Counted from the stretch's first letter, positions 1-13,140 are shown. The stretch is 64,000 nucleotides of DNA from Lunularia cruciata (GCA_948567375.1 OX419756.1:26514552-26578551); one strand, 5' to 3'. Numbers and translations are program-made. Notes: generated from the sequence alone by a model not told the origin.

Positions 1-2400
1 TTGGCTTTCTCACTCTTTTTGATCTTCTTGGCCATTCACTCAAAAGTTCCATGTCCTCTCTTGACCCCTCTAGAATTTTTCTTGAGATTATCCATCCAAG
101 TTACCTTCTAAAGGTTTTCTCTCCTTTTAAAGCATTTGGATAAAAAACCCCAAATTGCTTTAAATACCTCTTGTACACCTTCAAGGTCCCTTTAGATGAT
201 ACCTCAAGTTCAAGTAGGGATTGCTCTTTTGATGATTGATCTAGAAAATTTACCTTATAACCTAGAAATATAGACTCATCAAGCTTGTTATTTATCTCTT
301 TCACTTTACCCTTGTTTTCTCCCAAGGTACTCAACGCATCATAGAAAGCATTTTGACTTTTGATAACCTATTAGGTCTTAGGATTGAAAAGGAGATACTC
401 TCTTCATAACCTACTAAGATCATCCTTTTTTCTTTCTTTGTGAACTTTCTCCTTTGCTCCTTAGAGATATGAGCATAAGTGGATACCCAAAAGGCCTCAA
501 TATAGAAACATTAAGTTTCTTCCCACTCCAACACTCTTCAAAGGGGTTTCCATTATAAGGCAGTGATATGGCTTATATTCCTTCAGAAATTAGTAGTGGT
601 GATAGCTACATTCCAAAATTTCCTCTCGAGCTTTGCATTTTGAAGCATTGCCAATGCTTTATCCACCAACTTACTATTCAACCTCTTTGCAACTCCATTT
701 TGGGCTAGAGTATCTCTAGTAGTATAGTCAAGAAGAATTCCTTTCTTTGATAAGAAATATAGAAATCTCTCATTCCCATACTCTCTACCTCCATCTGTTC
801 TAAGTTGTTTGACTCTCCTACCATTTGCAACTCAGCCATAGCTACAAATTTTTTGAACTTCTGGAGCGCTTCTTCCTTGCTCTTCATCAAACAAACAACG
901 CTCTTTTGATGAACTAAAATGTTAGGCATTGATAGATGTCCCAACTTGGATGCTAAAGATGGATATCACAACAATTCTCTATAACTAATGTAGTTTCTGA
1001 ACAATTAACTTCCACAGTTGGAAACTTGCCTTCTACAACTCCATGCCAAGTACCAACATTCTTTTTCTCAAAATATATTGTCTTTCATTGCTCTAAAATA
1101 AGACATCTACTCTTAGTTCAAGTAGACAATGTATTGACATTAAGGCTTTTTGTGTATTTAGGGATGTAGAGAAAATTCTCCAAATAGCCCTCACAAAAAC
1201 TTGTATCACATCCTCCTATGAAGATAATAAGAACCTTGCCAATTCCTAACATTGGATTCAAAATCCTAAGGCCACAATAACACTCTTGGGAGATCTTATA
1301 AAATGAAGAGATATAACAACTCTCTTTGGAAGCAGACATGAGAAGTAAGTCTAGAATCCAAGAACCATCATGAACTATTTGAGCACTTCCATGATTTTGC
1401 AATTGATCTCCTATCCAAGTCTTCAACTCAATAAAATTCCTGATCACTTTTTATGCCATTGTAGTCATTTTTATTGCATGTAAACTTGTAGGTTACATTC
1501 CTTTGTTAAATATGATTTCCTTCTTCACCTTTTTTTTCTCTCTCTCCGATCACTTTTCTTAGGAGGACATTGAGGTAAAGTATTACTCCTTCCATGGCAA
1601 AAATAACAAGTCTTAAAGCTATTGGTTGCCTTTCTAGGTAGGTTTGATCTTCTACTCAGTCCTTTTTGTGTTCTTGAAGAAGTACTGAATAAAGTAACAT
1701 TCAATAGCTCATTTGCATCTTGCTTCTTAACTTTTGTCATTTTCTCTTTTTTGAAATTTGTCAGCTTGTTTTTCACATATTTCCATGTCACAAATTCAAT
1801 ATGCAAAACCTAAATGGGTTCATAGCTTGGAGAAAGAGTATATAAGATATGGTCTATTTCATATGTCTCTTTGCACCTTAATTCATCATCCAAAAACTTC
1901 TTAAAGCCTTTTTGACCTCTTGAAAAATGCTTGGTGAAGTCATCACACTCTTGCATCTTCATAATCAACATCTCTACTCAATTCTTGCATGAATTTTCTA
2001 ATCTCTCAATGTTAAATATATCCTTAAGTTTTTCCCAAATTCCATCACATTAAGAGTAGTATCTAGCATGTCTCGGATTGGCTCTTGCAGAGCATGTAAG
2101 AGAATCTTCTAATGGTAGAGTGCTTTTCTCTCTCCATTTTATTAAACTCTATGTGATAGGTATCATGGATCTCTAATACCAAGTCCAAACAATCACAACT
2201 ATCTAGAAAAGATTGTACGTCTAAAGACTATGAAACATAATAGTGATCACACAATTTCTCTAGCTCTTTAAAGAGTTCCCATCAAAGATAATGCAAACTA
2301 TGAGCCTATAATGTGAGAAGAAATGTTGTTCTCTCTGAATAGAGTTGGATGTCTATCCTCAATCATTAGAACATTTGATGTTTCATACATCCTGGTTGCT
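1..2400 (-). mobile_element. decayed Ty1/copia-type retrotransposon, internal part
   Basis: Read on the minus strand, this stretch holds broken pieces in copia order. Near 1806-1525 is a gag end with a zinc-knuckle-like CYFC...C motif in which the expected His is Asn. Near 1447-1118 is a protease-type stretch (WILD..., then LENFLYIPKYTK, like the copia LENVLYVP block). Near 944-540 comes a GHLSMP-type block followed by integrase-like sequence with SKEEALQKFKKF. The order gag, protease, integrase with no RT before integrase fits copia, not gypsy. Frames are broken by many stops and the element runs off the left edge. Neither LTR was identified. The assignment is by motif recognition only. Confidence 0.6.
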
Positions 2401-3118
2401 ATGCTTTCTCAATCTCACCGGAGTAGATACTCCTGATTGCACACAAAAATAATCAACTCACTCTATCATTCAGATCCTTCAAAGATAACACACAACATTT
2501 CACTCATGCATCATGAACAACACTTGAAAGTTAGGCAGCACATAACACATTTTGAAATGAAGCTAAGTAGCTTAGAACACATCTGAAACAAGATGCAAGG
2601 AGTTGAGAATGACCTTGTAGTAGAACTAATCATTCCAAGCATTGAGAACACCATTATATACATTGAGCTAAAGCTAGGGGTTAAACCCTAAGCAGGCCAT
2701 TTGCCCTAACGAATTTCCCAAGAGACTGAAATAGAGAGGGCACTAAACTGAAGACTATCTGAATCTTACATTTTTGTATTTTTTACTGGTCACTACATTG
2801 CAAAGAGTGCCATCGCAAAGAGTGCCATTGATGAAAAAGCTGCTGAAAATTTTATGATACTTCAAGCAACAAGATCTTTATTTCCATAATCTCTCTTTCT
2901 AGAAACTGAAGATTTGGCCAAAGATGGATTAGATTACGCTCACTCTTCCCTCTCTTCACTATGGTGTGAAACAATTACATATGCTAATGTAAAACAACGC
3001 ATAATCAGGTATCACAAGTCTATGAAGTGATATGAGAAGACTGAATCTTCATCGTCTTCGCTGGCTCTTTCTATTAGGTATCTTCCGTTTATTTTTGGTC
3101 AATATGAGCAATCGAAGG
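2401..3118. other. no gene recognised
   Basis: AT-rich spacer between the copia relic and the non-LTR-type copies. It may contain the lost 5' LTR of the copia relic, but no TG...CA repeat pair or primer-binding site was found. Confidence 0.4.
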
Positions 3119-4240
3119 GAAAAAAGGCGACCGCGTAGGAAAAATGAAGGATGGGAAGACCTCATCAAGCCGTACAAGGGAGAGACAAAAAAGGTAACAT
3201 GGGGCTAAGCCCCAATAGAGTCTGTATGAGAAATCTGCCCTACCGCACCTAAGATATCCGAGCTATGCAAGTCGTATGGTCTACACACAACTGGAGCATC
3301 CAAAGAAACATCACCTAATGTGATTGCTCTCCTATGGATTGCACCAGCCACTGCCCTCTGTAGAGCAATGGATACACGCTGTCTAAAGTAAGCTACAAAG
3401 TATGAGAGTGAGAGTGGTACCCCCTGCCGCCTAACATGATAAGCTCTCGCGCACTCCCTGACAAATGTGTCAAATGCCGTGTCCATCGCTCCATATAACT
3501 CCAAGGCTAGAGGAACAAAGAGGTGACCTCGCTGCATGCCCCTGTACTTGGAGACCTTGCGACCTGCTGCTGCACTCGCCGCCCATCCAGGGGGATGGGT
3601 AATCACTCCCTCCGAAACTGTATCTCGCATAGGGTCCGTCACCACGACATCCGCTATTGTCACCTGATCATCTCGGACCAAGTATAAGTCTGCCCTGACA
3701 CGTGTCGTCTGCAACGCATACGAACGCTCCCTCCAAGCCAAGTATCCACTCTCTCGTGCCATAGCAAACACTATGTCTCTAATGGCATCATGGGTAGCTA
3801 TCCTCTGTCCTCCAAAAGGACACCGTGTCATGTGGACCGCCGCTGCATCTAGTGTAGAACCACACTCACAAGTGAGTAGTGAAGATGCAGATGGGTGGAC
3901 CAAACCTAGGCGAAACCTCATCGCTGTAGAGAAAGTAGCCGGTGCGAGTCGGAAAGCCCTAATGCATGGTCGAGCTAGGATCCACGAGCCTGCACCCTTG
4001 CCGGAGCAAGAGCGTAGACGTGCTCTAGTAGCCTGAGGAATGGACGAGTCAACTAAGAGAGAATGTAGCGTATGCTCACACTGTCGCTCCATCAAGGAAG
4101 ACTATAGACCTCTAGTCCAATCTGACGATCATCGAAGAAGGCTGGAAACTAGAATCTGCTACGATCATCTACAGTTGCTACAGCAAAGCAAATTTGTATC
4201 CTGTGAAATTCGCCCTCATTTGCATTGTTAACAGCATCAG
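3119..4240 (-). mobile_element. 3' part of a non-LTR-type retroelement, copy 1
   Basis: The minus strand carries the C-terminal ORF at 4095-3205. About 440 bp of its 3' end, from the stretch starting near 3119 (GCGACCGCG, then GCCGTACAAGGGAGAG), is repeated almost unchanged at 4301-4738. Copies that share a 3' end and differ at the 5' end are what 5'-truncated LINE-type insertions look like, which is why I call this a non-LTR element. No reverse transcriptase domain remains here. The block is richer in CpG and GC than the DNA around it, so it is probably younger. Confidence 0.5.
3205..4095 (-). CDS. C-terminal Zn-knuckle plus nuclease-like domain ORF of a non-LTR-type element
   Basis: An open 296-codon frame without its N-terminal partner. 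In order it shows: a GAGSWILARP block (residues about 35-45); a zinc motif CECG...H...C followed by PFGGQRIATHDAIRD (about residues 75-110), which resembles the Cys/His finger after the RT in R2-like and related non-LTR proteins; then RADLYLV...ADVVVTDP (about 133-155), which looks like the acidic core of a PD-(D/E)xK-type (restriction-like) endonuclease; then about 130 residues without a recognised motif. In that family the domain nicks the target. Here it is a fragment with no RT, so probably inactive. A decayed homologue on the plus strand at 17404-17750 keeps the same blocks. The family label is from motif memory; the alternative is a domesticated or unknown transposon protein. Confidence 0.5.
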   Translation of the reverse strand: MMERQCEHTLHSLLVDSSIPQATRARLRSCSGKGAGSWILARPCIRAFRLAPATFSTAMRFRLGLVHPSASSLLTCECGSTLDAAAVHMTRCPFGGQRIATHDAIRDIVFAMARESGYLAWRERSYALQTTRVRADLYLVRDDQVTIADVVVTDPMRDTVSEGVITHPPGWAASAAAGRKVSKYRGMQRGHLFVPLALELYGAMDTAFDTFVRECARAYHVRRQGVPLSLSYFVAYFRQRVSIALQRAVAGAIHRRAITLGDVSLDAPVVCRPYDLHSSDILGAVGQISHTDSIGA

Positions 4241-4300
4241 TTTGATCTTCACATTGTCAGAAACACGGAATGTAGTCGTTAGTTTGATCCGAACCAGAAG

Positions 4301-4738
4301 GGTAAAAGGCGACCGCGTATGAAGGATGGGAAGGCCCCATCAAGCCGTACAAGGGAGAGACAAAAAGGTAACATGGGGCTAAGCCCCAATAGAGTCTGTA
4401 TGAGAAATCTGCCCTACCGCACCTAAGATATCCGAGCTATGCAAGTCATACGGTCTACACACAACTGGAGCATCCAAAGAAACATCACCTAATGTGATCG
4501 CTCTCCTATGGATTGCACCAGCCACTGCCCTCTGTAGAGCAATGGACACACGCTGTCTAAAATATGCTACAAAGTATGAGAGTGAGAGTGGTACCCTTGA
4601 CGCCTAACATGATAAGCTCTCGCGCACTCCCTGACAAATGTGTCAAATGCCGTGTCCATCGCTCCATATAACTCCAAGGCTACAGGAACAAAGAGGTGAC
4701 CTTGCTGCATGCCCCTATACTTGGAGACCTTGCGACCT
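4301..4738 (-). mobile_element. 3' part of the same non-LTR-type element, copy 2, truncated
   Basis: It repeats 3119-3560 with only scattered differences: small deletions in the GCGACCGCG stretch and in the CCTTGACGCC stretch, which would shift the frame. It stops abruptly at GCGACCTGA, where the similarity to copy 1 ends. It lies about 60 bp beyond copy 1 in the same orientation, so either a second insertion or a tandem duplication made it. Confidence 0.65.
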
Positions 4739-4740
4739 GA

Positions 4741-5890
4741 CCTGAAGAGGGTTTAGTTAAATTTTCAGTACAGCCGTCAAATAACATTATGCATCTGAAC
4801 CCCAAAGTGAATGAGATAAGACGTTGTGTGAATTCTACAACCAATCAAAAAACGACAGAAAGTCATTTAAAAATGATCGGAATCTGTGAATAGTTTACCT
4901 GTTGGCAGATCTTTTGCTGCAGATAAAATAACTGAAAAAAAGAAAGATACAAAGGACTAGAAATAAAGCGGCGAAGGTTAAAACTAAATAGCTATCGGAT
5001 ATTTATAGCACCTCTATTCCATAGTCCTGATATGTATGTGTCTTTAAACCTTAAACGTATCATAACTTATCAATCTAAATATAACAGTCTTTTGTTAGCA
5101 TAACAAGGTTTCCCCATTATTGGCGATGTTGTAAATACATCCACTCGTAACTAATCACAATTATAATGTTTATATCATATCAAAGCTCATGAATAATTTC
5201 ATTCTCCTTCTATTGGAACAAAGGGATGAAATCTATGCCTTTGTCGCCAAATTAAGACATTAAATAGCATTATCTCCCATATGGGACCTTACCTCCCAAT
5301 AAAAATATACAATTAAACTTGTCTAAGTTAATACTGAATAGATTAATAACCTCTCTATATTAATGGAAAGGGGATGGTCCCAACTGGGGACCAAAGGCTA
5401 AGTTAATAACCTCTATAACTTATTATTTAATGAAATTCAATAGGTCCAAAAATTTAAATATATATAATAATTCTGAATAAATATATATACATCATAGTAA
5501 ATAATATCTAAGGTGTTCTTAACCAATCCCTTGGTTTCCTAAACTAACTTAAAAAAAACATTGATTTAAGGTGCTTTGAACCAATCCTTTGGTTACTTGG
5601 TTGAAACTTCCTTCATTAATTTCTTTATATTGGTTTTTGCTTTGGTCATCACTTTGTTATAAGAAAAAATGTTTCAAGGTTCTCTAAGTTACACAAAGCA
5701 GTAGAGCCTATAACCATCTCTTGCTCCAAACTATTATCAGCCTCTTCTATATCTCCATCATTATCCTATGCTCTATCAATATCTGCCAAAATTTATTCCT
5801 CCTCTTGATTATAGGTGACTTGTTGTTCTATTGGATAATTTAAAAGGTTACCAACATCCATTGTGTCCTTATAAGAACAAGAATCAAGCT
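4741..5890. other. AT-rich intergenic DNA, no gene seen
   Basis: No open frame with recognisable content. Near 5510-5610 the phrase AACCAATCC(C/T)TTGGTT occurs twice about 65 bp apart, a small imperfect repeat. Confidence 0.4.
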
Positions 5891-5894
5891 TTTT

Positions 5895-6110
5895 TTAAAT
5901 CTCCATAAGAACCTCAACCTCTTCAATTATTTCACAAATGGTGGTTTCTTTGTTAATATCATCGGATGTCCTTATACCACAATGACAAAAGCAATTAGCA
6001 ATATTTCTTGGCTTGACATTGTTGTTCCAAGCATCAACCAGCATTTGAACTCCTCTAAGAACAGCAATCCTTTTGATGTCAAACTCCTTAGACTCCAAAA
6101 TGCTTGGTTG
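5895..6110 (-). pseudogene. C-terminal fragment of a pogo/Tigger-type DDE transposase
   Basis: The frame has the block KRIAVLRGVQMLVDAWNN followed by VKPRNIANCFCHCGI, which matches the segment after the third catalytic Asp in pogo/Tigger (DDE_1) transposases, where a helix is followed by W.....TI.NCW..CGI. Only about 60 residues remain. Directly upstream on the minus strand (6110-6260) is sequence like the 3' LTR of element E. The N-terminal three quarters of a similar transposase lies at 18438-19446 and ends exactly where this fragment would begin. Confidence 0.5.
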
Positions 6111-6260
6111 ATGCTCCTAGTAGCTTCCTAGATACTTCTAGAATATTTTTATAACTCTTGGCTTATTTGGCCTATTTTCTACTTCTTTAGTCTCAACTAA
6201 CTCATTTTTAAACTCCATATTGTTATAGTTACTATGATGATTTTTTACTATTTTTCAACC
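6110..6260 (-). repeat. fragment of an E-type LTR
   Basis: On the minus strand the run AACAATATGGAGTTTA, a GAGTTAGT.GAGACTAA stretch and CTAGGAAGCTACTAGG closely resemble 62716-62830, the putative 3' LTR start of element E. It is short and diverged, so it is a remnant. Confidence 0.45.
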
Positions 6261-8999
6261 TCTTAGGCAAAGTCAGTCCAAAAAGAGTGTAGTGTAACCA
6301 CACCTAGCACACTACAAAAAGATGAATCAAAAGAAATCACACTCATAATCCAATTTATCCCTAAATATTATGGTTCATTCATAATAAAGCTCACTTTGCA
6401 CTTATCTTCTTTGGGTACAAGCAGATTCTAGATTGATATTGTTGAGATGCTTGCGTATATTGAGATTCTTGTACATCTCACAATGTTGTGGTTGTATAAG
6501 TTCAATTGTACTCCAAAGAGGGAGTAGGATCTTCCAAGAGTTTAATCACCTTAATGACTACAATGGTGAAGTAGTTTTCTATGCTTGCCAAAAGGCACAA
6601 CCTTGAAGAGTCCAAGATAGATCATGGTACTTAATCTTTTGATCTTGTATTATTGTAGGATACCAAAGACTTTTTGTAGCCTATCATTGGATTGTCTCTG
6701 CTTCTTCAGAGCCCCTAGATATCAATACTCTAGTCCAACATAAATTATTCCACTCAATCAAGTACTTCTGCTCCTATGTCAAGATTCCTCAAGTTTATTA
6801 AATTAAGCATACAACCATCTAGCACATATAGATACAAATATACTGACCAAAAGGTCTTGATGGTATAAAATTCATTTATGACAAAAGAAAGATACATCAA
6901 ATAAATGAGGTGAACCCTAGGCCAGAGCCTTTATACAGTTCCTACTTATCTGCCAAAGCAATCAAATAGTTAGAATTTTTTAGAGAACTTCTAATTACAA
7001 TTAGTCCTCACTAAACTAAACTAATACCATCATTATCTTATCTAGATCTAATCTTAAGTAGTCATGACGCATGTGGAATGGCCATTTCAACCTCTTGACT
7101 AAACAACTATTTTGTCTTGTACACATGTGTATCTACACAAGATTGTGTCCTAACTGAGTTCTTTGAAGTATGTATAGGTAAAAAGTGCCTTGAGCCACAA
7201 TCACAAGAACAATCATATCCTAACTATCAGATGTTGCATATTTTTTCTCTACTAAGTTGATGGATATTTGTATTGTATGAAATTGGTTGATGATTTTTTG
7301 TACAAGTTTCTTAACTTTTTTTTTCAAGGTTGTGTTGCACCTATAACAAACTCTCTTCTCCTTTAGATAATCAGATGAGTTCTATGACCTCCTTCCTATA
7401 ATAGTCAACTTCCTTGAGAAGATTGGTTTAAGTGTCTTGCGACTTGATGTTGGTATGGCCTTGAAGTTTGACCAACAACTCTATTAGTTGTTTGTTTGTG
7501 TAGGTCTTCCTCTCCAATTCTATCATGTTGTGGTATATATACATAGCTAATGAAAAGTTTAGTACTACTTATCTCCATGAAATAGAAGATTTTATGATGG
7601 ATTTTGTGATTGAGCAATTGCCATGTGAGCAATCTATGTACATTTAAGTGATTGGCCATATGGATAACAATCTTGTCCTCTTCAAGTGCTTTGATGTATA
7701 TAGGTGATGAAGACTTGATAAACAAGGGAGGGTTTTTGGAGTCTAGAGTGTGAGTAAAATGGCACAGAGTGAAAGTTGTAGTAGAGTGGAAGCTAAAGCA
7801 TCAAATGCTGAGTTTGAAAAAGATGTTCTATGTTCCTAGTCTACCACTCCCAAATTCACTATTTCATCAAGCCTTAGATTCTACATTGTCATCACTTCCG
7901 GCCTTGGATGGTAGCACATTTTAGTGCTATATCCATGGCATTGATAATGAAAACACCAGATATTATTATCTTATTATTATCTTATGCTTTTTGTGCTTAC
8001 TTATGAAAAAGTTTGGGACTTAACAATTTATGTGATTTTGTAGAAGGAAAGGGATTGAATTTTTCTCAAGGCCTTCAAGGTGGAGTTGTGGGTCCATGTG
8101 TCAAAATGAGAAGTTGCTAAGTGACAAAAGTGCAAGAGTTGGATAACAATATGTGGAGTTGGGAGTTTTTCAATGTTTGAGGGAGTTCAAGAAGAGAATT
8201 TGAGGAAAAAAGATCACAACTAGAGAGAAGATTAGACAAGCAGGTAGGAAAATAAGAATCAAATGATTTGAGCAAATTATGAGTGTGATATGACAATTGA
8301 AGTAAGGGGGTCAAATTCATACCAAAGAGCACAAATTAGAGAATTTTGAGAGTCTAATGATAGCTTTTCATGATATTTTAATGGGGTTGAAGAGTAGATA
8401 GAGTATTGGTTGTGCTAAATCTAAGAAATTATACTTTGGAGAGTTTAGAGAGTTTAGTGTCCCAATAGAAAGTTCTCAATAGAGAGTTTAGGGTCTTTGA
8501 AAAAATATATTTGTGTCTATAGAGCTCAAAAGTTAGCACTTGGGAATCTAGAGAATAGATCTAGATTCAACTATCAAAATTTAAAAATGTTTTAAAAAAA
8601 CTCAAAAAACTATCATTTAAAATTAAGCTTTTTCAAGGTTTATAAATAACAAGATCTGGTGCAACAAGTTTTACTAAAAATACTATCATAAGTTCAATAG
8701 AACAATTCTATCTTCAAATATAATTGGATGTCAAATTTCTATTTTGAAGTCATGAGTGAAAGGATGTAGCTTTTACTATTTATTGGAATTCTTGGACCAA
8801 ACTTTGGCCCAAAATTTTACAAGAATCAAGACTTGAGCTTTACTTAGGGTTTCAAAATTAGACTTTGAACTACAAAAATTCAAGCCATTTTGAGACCTTG
8901 TCAAGAAAGCTGTAGTAGTCAAGTTGAAACTTGCTTTATGCAATTGAAGATCTTAGTCACAAGATTTTCATTTCGTACTAGAACAGTTAAATTAGAGCT
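6261..8999. other. no gene recognised
   Basis: AT-rich DNA with only short, unconvincing open frames on both strands (for example 7725-7405 minus and 8332-8117 minus). No domain, LTR pair or RNA gene was seen. Confidence 0.4.
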
Positions 9000-11110
9000 A
9001 CAATGAAAAATTTAACATTATTTGAATCTTATAGAAATTTCCATCATCAAAAGACATAAAAATCTAGCTCTTTGAAGCAATTCTTGGAGTATAGATGGAA
9101 AAAGTCTTGGATAGAGCAAGTTCTCCTTGAAGAACATTTTTATCAAAGTCATGGAGATTTGTTGTTACTTTTCTTGCATTTAGATACTCTTTGTGCTTTG
9201 CATGCCTAATTGTACATCCCAATTGGTTTGGATTGGTGTATGGGCATTGTGCTGAGCTTCCTACCTTCTAGGTATGTGTTGTATTTCTCCTTGGTAGTGC
9301 TGAATGTGATGACTAGCAAACAAAGAGTAGGTGTTGTGATGATAGGTTAGGTTGCTTGTTATTCTCCTACTCGATAAAAATAATTTAAAAAATAAGGCTA
9401 AAAGGTTTTGGCGGTTGGAAAAAATAGTGGGCTCAAACTATCAATGATAGGTCTGTATGCAAACACCTATCCACAAGCTCCATAGCTAGGCACCTGCTTT
9501 GTTTCCAACTAGAGAAAGCTAAGTACAATAACATGTTAATTTGTGTCCTAAAGTCCTTTATCTTCATTTGGTGTGGGTGTTTGTTAGCTATCCGCTCAAG
9601 TTGTTCAAGGATCTACATTATTGTATGTCCTAGTATTGTGAGTAATAGCATTTGGTTATTCTCTAAGCTTTGGAGTTCCAACATTACTTGTCACAAACCT
9701 TTGCCTTTAACTCATATTCCTTCTCTTATTGATGCTTCAACCTTGTAGTGAGCACTTGCACATAAAGGTCTATAATCTTCTTGTAATTCTTGTAACACAC
9801 TTTGGCTACATCTGTCTTGGCCCAGGTCTCCTCCAACTACCTTTGTATCAATACCACTTCTTTGTCTTGTATTCATTGTTGATCTTTATGTTAGGTTTAT
9901 TATTTGATAACCTTATCATTGAGTGCATCAACATCTACTTTCAACCATCATAAGACTACCTTGTTTTGCTCATGTCTTGTCACTTCTTCCTTTTGGAACT
10001 TCTTCAACATCATATATTTCTCTTGGGAGTTGTTTACTTCCTCCTTGAGCTTTTTTTGGAGGCTTTGTTTAGTTTACTTCAAAGGAGTGCCTTCTCCTTT
10101 ATAGTCATTTGTGCAAGCTTATGAAGTGTTGTATGAGCATTGCCAATCATAGATGGTAGGGTCTAGTTCCTAGTAAAATTGCATAAATTCCTCTAAGCCT
10201 CCACTGTTAGCATCACCATATTAGTGGTGTGTACTACTATTAACCACAAGAGTGAGTTGTTGCTGCATTTCAAACGTTGTAACAAATCTTCCATGGTGCA
10301 ATAGTCTTTGTCTGTTCATTGTTGACTAGCCATTGATCTTCATGCTAATCTTGAGGATTTTTCCTCATCTCCTCATATGTTTTGACAATATCATTGGCCA
10401 TATTTGCATTCTATCTATTGTGTAGTTGTCTTCCTATGGACTCCTCCTCCTTCATCTTGAGGACTTTTGCCTTTGTGGGTGGTTTAGTACCCAAATGGTC
10501 CTCTTTGTTAATATGTTCTTGCTCATTTTTTTGTGCTTTGTCAACATACCCCATTTGAGACAATCCAATCTCATTGTTGTTGGCACTTGGACAAAGGTTA
10601 AGGATGGTTTTTGCCTTCTTTGATTCAAAAAGAAGAATTTCTGCAAGGACTATGGTTGTATTTGTTGAGAATTTCTTTAATTTAGAAATAGGAATTTACT
10701 CATCTTCTTTTCTCATTGTTTTTCCCTTGGCCAAAGATCTACCCATATCTTTGCTTTTGTTTGCTATTTAAAACAACTGCATTTGTTTTAGATTCCCTAT
10801 ATCTACCTTATCATCCATCCCAAGCAACAAAATACTAGTGAATGAATTGTCATTACTCAATCCTTTGTTATTTACCAAAGCATTCTTTCCATAGTCAGGT
10901 ACAATTCATGATCTTGAATAACATGCTTCATCCATGTTATCATCATTTCTTTTGTCCTTGTTTTTGTCTTTATTTCCTCTTTTGCTTGAAGATTCTTCAA
11001 TGACATAGATATGTTGTTTTTGTTTTTTCAATGCTTGCGCTTTGGGTCATGCAACAATCATCTTTTTACTATAGTTCATTGTGTTGTAGGATTCCTCCAT
11101 GTGCACAAAC
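9000..11110 (-). pseudogene. decayed lysine/glutamate-rich coding-like region, unidentified
   Basis: Read on the minus strand from about 11100 downward, one phase runs with few stops for several hundred codons. It gives a charged, K/E/N-rich protein with stretches such as KNALVNNKGL and VLKMKEEESIGRQ. Stop codons interrupt it at intervals, several of them TGA or TAG one step from CGA or CAG. I do not recognise a domain. Possibilities are a gag-like or accessory retroelement ORF, or a broken host gene. The plus-strand frames here (9533-10771) look like its antisense shadows. Confidence 0.3.
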
Positions 11111-13140
11111 TTCTTTGAACTAACATCCTCCTTGTTAGCTATTTGTTATTGCTTTATCTCCTTTGCTATGTTTGGGTGCCCATTAAAGTATTCTTCATGA
11201 TTGTAATGGCTGGAGTATTTCATCTTTTCCTCCTTTGTAAGAAGTTCCTACCCTATGTAAAATTGTATGATGAACGGTGATATGATTGTAACTCTCCTTT
11301 GCTCAGTCATCTCATGTACTAACTTGATGACACACTCCCAAAAAATTCATGCTTAACTTACTAGTTTGCACTCGAGAAGAAGTTGGAAGAAGATGGCTTA
11401 GTTGAGATTAACAGAAGCAGTTCTTTTAGTCTTGAAGAGTTTCATGATGGATTTGGTGACACTCTTTGTAAAAGATCTTTTAGGAAATCTACTTGATAGC
11501 CATTGGTTGTTTTCTCCTCATCAAAGGAGTGTTTTATTTGGGCTTGGACAACCATGAGAATGTCAATAAACATTTATCCGAAGGGTGAGATTCTTGGACC
11601 AAGAACTCATTGCAAGTGATCTTCTGTCCAAAATCTAGGACTGCCTCTCAAGTTCACAAGACTCAAATTGTTATTAATGTAAATTTCTTCAAGTATGGAC
11701 AAGTTTGATATACTCCAATCCCACAACAAGAAGTCTAGTTTTCTATTGCAAACATACTTTGCTTTAAGGTATGGGCCCCACTCAAATAACTTTGGATTTT
11801 TATTGGTAATATTAGGTGTTCCTTGTGGTCTTCTCTCATCTCACTTACAAAACCATTGCTACTCTCATTGGGTAAGTTATTGACACTTGAATTTAGACTA
11901 CCAAAAACACCCTCTTGCACAAACTCTCAAACTAACAAAGTTACACCTTTGCTAGAACCAGCTTTAGTGAGGACAAAGTGTCACCAACAAGTGAATTTCA
12001 AAAAATAAAAAGTGAAAAGTTCTGCCACGCAATGGGTGTCTCCAATTTATAGTTGGGGTAAACCACTTTGACATTTGGCAGTTGCATTAGTTGATGAAGT
12101 GTCACATGCTTAGTATGCACACATTTTGGTTGATGCAAACAATCCAAATTTCTATTCTTTGGTGGCATAGTCATGCAGATTGAATGCACCAACTTGGCTA
12201 TATGCACTTGTAAGACTGTAGAAGATCATGCGGCCATTTTGAACGCCATGCTGTTTGTATTAACAAAGGGATGACAAAGTTATGACTAAGTTCTTGATGG
12301 TGAACTCCACAACTCCCCCAAGGTGGCAGTGGGTATGATGATAGAAATTATGACTCCAAGGTTCACAAGTACAAGGATCTTAATCTTTATATTGTATCAT
12401 GTCATCGAGGGAATGTGCCTGAACTCTGTTATGAATACTTTCCATTTTATGAACTAGTCTTACAATTAACTAACATCCATTTGTTTTTGTTTCTTGACTT
12501 CTACCTCATGTCTAAAAAGAAAGAGGAAAAGAGATTCTGCTCTAAGAAGGCAAGGGTGTGTCACCACATGTAGTATATTCTTGACAAAATATAGTCTAGA
12601 CTCAAGAACATATAAAAATTAGAAGAAAAGATCGAGAAATGTTGTAGTATAGTTATACTATAGTTATCATAATATTCTTGATAGAATATACTCAAGAAGC
12701 AAATACATCTTGAAATTAGAAGATGAGAAAATTACCTCTGTGTTTTTTAATTTTTATCTAATATGTGTTAGGATGCTCTTCATTTCATTTGTACTTGATT
12801 TGCCCATAAGATGCTATTCAAACTACAAGTAAATTTTAGTATTACCATGGTGAACAAAGTTCTTAATACCTAAATTGACTTGGTAGTGTCATGTTATGAT
12901 AATTTTGATTTTTTAATAATATATTTTTTAATTTTACTACTAGTTTGTGCAATAATTATGATTCTTTGCTTCTAATTAGTTATACTAAAAATATTTTTTA
13001 ATAATGATAATATAGTTGATTAGCATTGTAATATCTATGATTTTTATTTTATTTCTTATAAATTGAAAATTATTCTTCAAGAAAGCATAAATATCTACTC
13101 ATTTCTTATACAATGTAATTTATCATAAATTAAACCCATC
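11111..13140. other. AT-rich intergenic DNA, no gene seen
   Basis: No convincing open frame. 12600-13140 is very AT-rich and has the look of a boundary between repeat DNA and the GC-richer host-gene segment that starts near 13145. Confidence 0.4.

Noticed and set aside
9533-10771. Plus-strand frames rich in Leu/Phe/Ser that look like membrane proteins
   Set aside because: They are the antisense of the K/E-rich minus-strand tract, which gives hydrophobic reading by complementarity.
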